A stretch of DNA of 64,000 nt from Saliphagus infecundisoli (GTDB taxonomy: Archaea; Halobacteriota; Halobacteria; Halobacteriales; Natrialbaceae), in the NCBI RefSeq assembly GCF_020177375.1, contig NZ_JAIWHV010000009.1:42736-106735 (forward strand), in the 5' to 3' direction. This document shows positions 63,260 to 64,000 of this stretch, in pieces; positions within the stretch are counted from its first letter, which is position 1, and every line of letters begins with the position of its first letter. The translations under genes and the position numbers were made by a program. The notes beneath the pieces were generated by a model. That model did no database searches, was not told the DNA's origin, and worked only from the letters and a program-made list of their open reading frames with translations.

Positions 63260-63894
63260 ATGTACCTCGGCATTGACACCCATAAACGATACTCGCAGGT
63301 TGCCGTCGTCAACGGCGACGGCAACCTGCAAGACGAGATTCGCCTGCCAAACGACAGACTTGACGAACTCGCCGAGCAATACGCTGGGAGTGAAGCCGCA
63401 ATCGAGGCGTCGGGAAATTATCGCCCAATCTACGAGATGCTCGACGAGCATCTCGACGTTACTCTGGTGAATCCATCAAAGAATCGTATTATCGCCGACG
63501 CGACGGTCAAGACCGATCGCGTCGACGCTAAACGACTTGCTCAGATGCTCCGAGCAGACATGCTCGCTGAGAGCTATGTCCCACCGGACGAGATCCGCAC
63601 ATTGCGGGATCTCGTCCGGACGCGAAAATAGTTAGTCGAATCACGGACTGCTGAGAAAAACCGCGTCAGAGCAGTCCTCACGCGTACGGACAACACCTAC
63701 GACAGCGAGCTGTTCGGCCCAACTGGGCGAGAGTTCCGCGCGGAACTCTCGCTCAGTGATGCCGATCGGATGATCATCGAAGCGCACCTCTCGGTGATCG
63801 ATGCCTACGACGAACAGATCGAAGCGATTGAAGAAAAGATCGAACAGGAGGTTCTGGAATCGCCAGCAGCCCAGAGTGATCAGCGCAACGGATG
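63260..63894 (+). mobile_element. IS110-family transposase, broken by TAG and truncated
   Basis: The reading starts MYLGIDTHKRYSQVAVVNGD (DEDD-type catalytic domain: D5 in GIDTHK, E in AIEASGNY, D in VKTDRVDAKRLAQM). At 63629-63631 an in-frame TAG follows RTRK, yet the frame continues with good sense (ESRTAEKNRVRAVLTR, DAYDEQIEAIEEKIEQEVLE) until SPAAQ near 63876, where it leaves the IS110 text and stops at 63892. The C-terminal domain is missing, cut by the IS630-like element that follows. Non-functional unless the stop is read through. Confidence 0.78.
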
Positions 63895-63919
63895 AATACA
63901 CAGACAGCGTATCTCCGTC

Positions 63920-64000
63920 ATGAGCGGATCACGTCGGTTTGAACTCGTTGAGCATCTGTCGAACGGAGAGTTAGATCAGGCGATTAATGCGGCCCAGAAG
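63920..64000 (+). mobile_element. IS630-like transposase, 5' end (runs off the window)
   Basis: The first 27 codons read MSGSRRFELVEHLSNGELDQ, AINAAQK, which is the usual N-terminus of haloarchaeal IS630-type transposases. The element seems to have inserted into the IS110 transposase near 63877. The right part lies beyond the window. Confidence 0.55.

Overview
The window looks like a chromosomal segment of a haloarchaeon (class Halobacteria). The evidence is the high G+C with GC-rich third codon positions, strongly acidic predicted proteins, an archaeal aIF2-gamma start, a tRNA-Gln(TTG) with a short anticodon-loop intron, Tat-type export signals, and many genes whose start codon lies 25-35 bp after a TATA-like box (typical of leaderless haloarchaeal transcripts). 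AT-richer islands with transposase remains and broken genes (about 2.6-5 kb, 7.2-9.7 kb, 46-49 kb, 57.5-64 kb) look like acquired or decaying DNA.

Layout. 0-2.6 kb: start of the aIF2-gamma gene (minus), a winged-helix/zinc-ribbon regulator and a DUF5787-like protein. 2.6-5 kb: AT-rich tract with small membrane proteins, one split by a roughly 540-bp insertion bounded by two related hairpins. 5-7.2 kb: MBL-fold hydrolase, ferritin-like protein with a DtxR/MntR-type regulator, intron-bearing tRNA-Gln. 7.2-9.7 kb: decayed mobile element beside the tRNA. 9.7-12.1 kb: GH10 xylanase without a signal peptide and a zinc-binding protein that has a paralogue at 16.5 kb.

12.2-26.6 kb is the most distinctive part: two opposed gene sets around heme-copper oxidase. 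The minus set holds a zinc protein, DUF389, a membrane protein, a Tat lipoprotein beta-propeller, CoxB and an HMA metallochaperone. The plus set holds an ArsP-like permease with a Cys-rich insert, an MFS-like protein, CoxA, a small membrane protein, a PadR-like regulator, a glutamate-dehydrogenase homologue stripped of its catalytic residues, a second beta-propeller with a 10-Cys leader, DUF2182 and a second HMA protein. I read this as one copper-delivery and oxidase-assembly module. Between its cistrons lie two 47-48 nt RNA-like elements with a perfect 7-bp acceptor-like stem and a perfect tRNA T-arm. Three stem pairs covary, which suggests tRNA-mimicking mRNA processing sites.

26.7-46 kb holds transport and stress genes: an ion channel with an altered filter (TVAYGN), a sulfatase, a YdjM-like hydrolase, an Lrp/TRASH regulator next to a CopA P-type ATPase, dodecin, an ABC exporter flanking a COG1361 protein, a complete sugar-type ABC importer and two UspA genes. 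46-49.3 kb carries an intact ISH3/IS4-like transposase. 49.7-63 kb is a surface-polysaccharide or glycoprotein-glycan locus: sulfatase, DUF1450, two O-antigen ligase/polymerase-like proteins, UppP, an initiating sugar-phosphate transferase, epimerase, GT4 transferase, a sulfatase-like protein and a Wzx-like flippase, interrupted by a dead IS1595-type transposase. The window ends in an IS110 transposase with an in-frame stop, truncated by the start of an IS630-like transposase.
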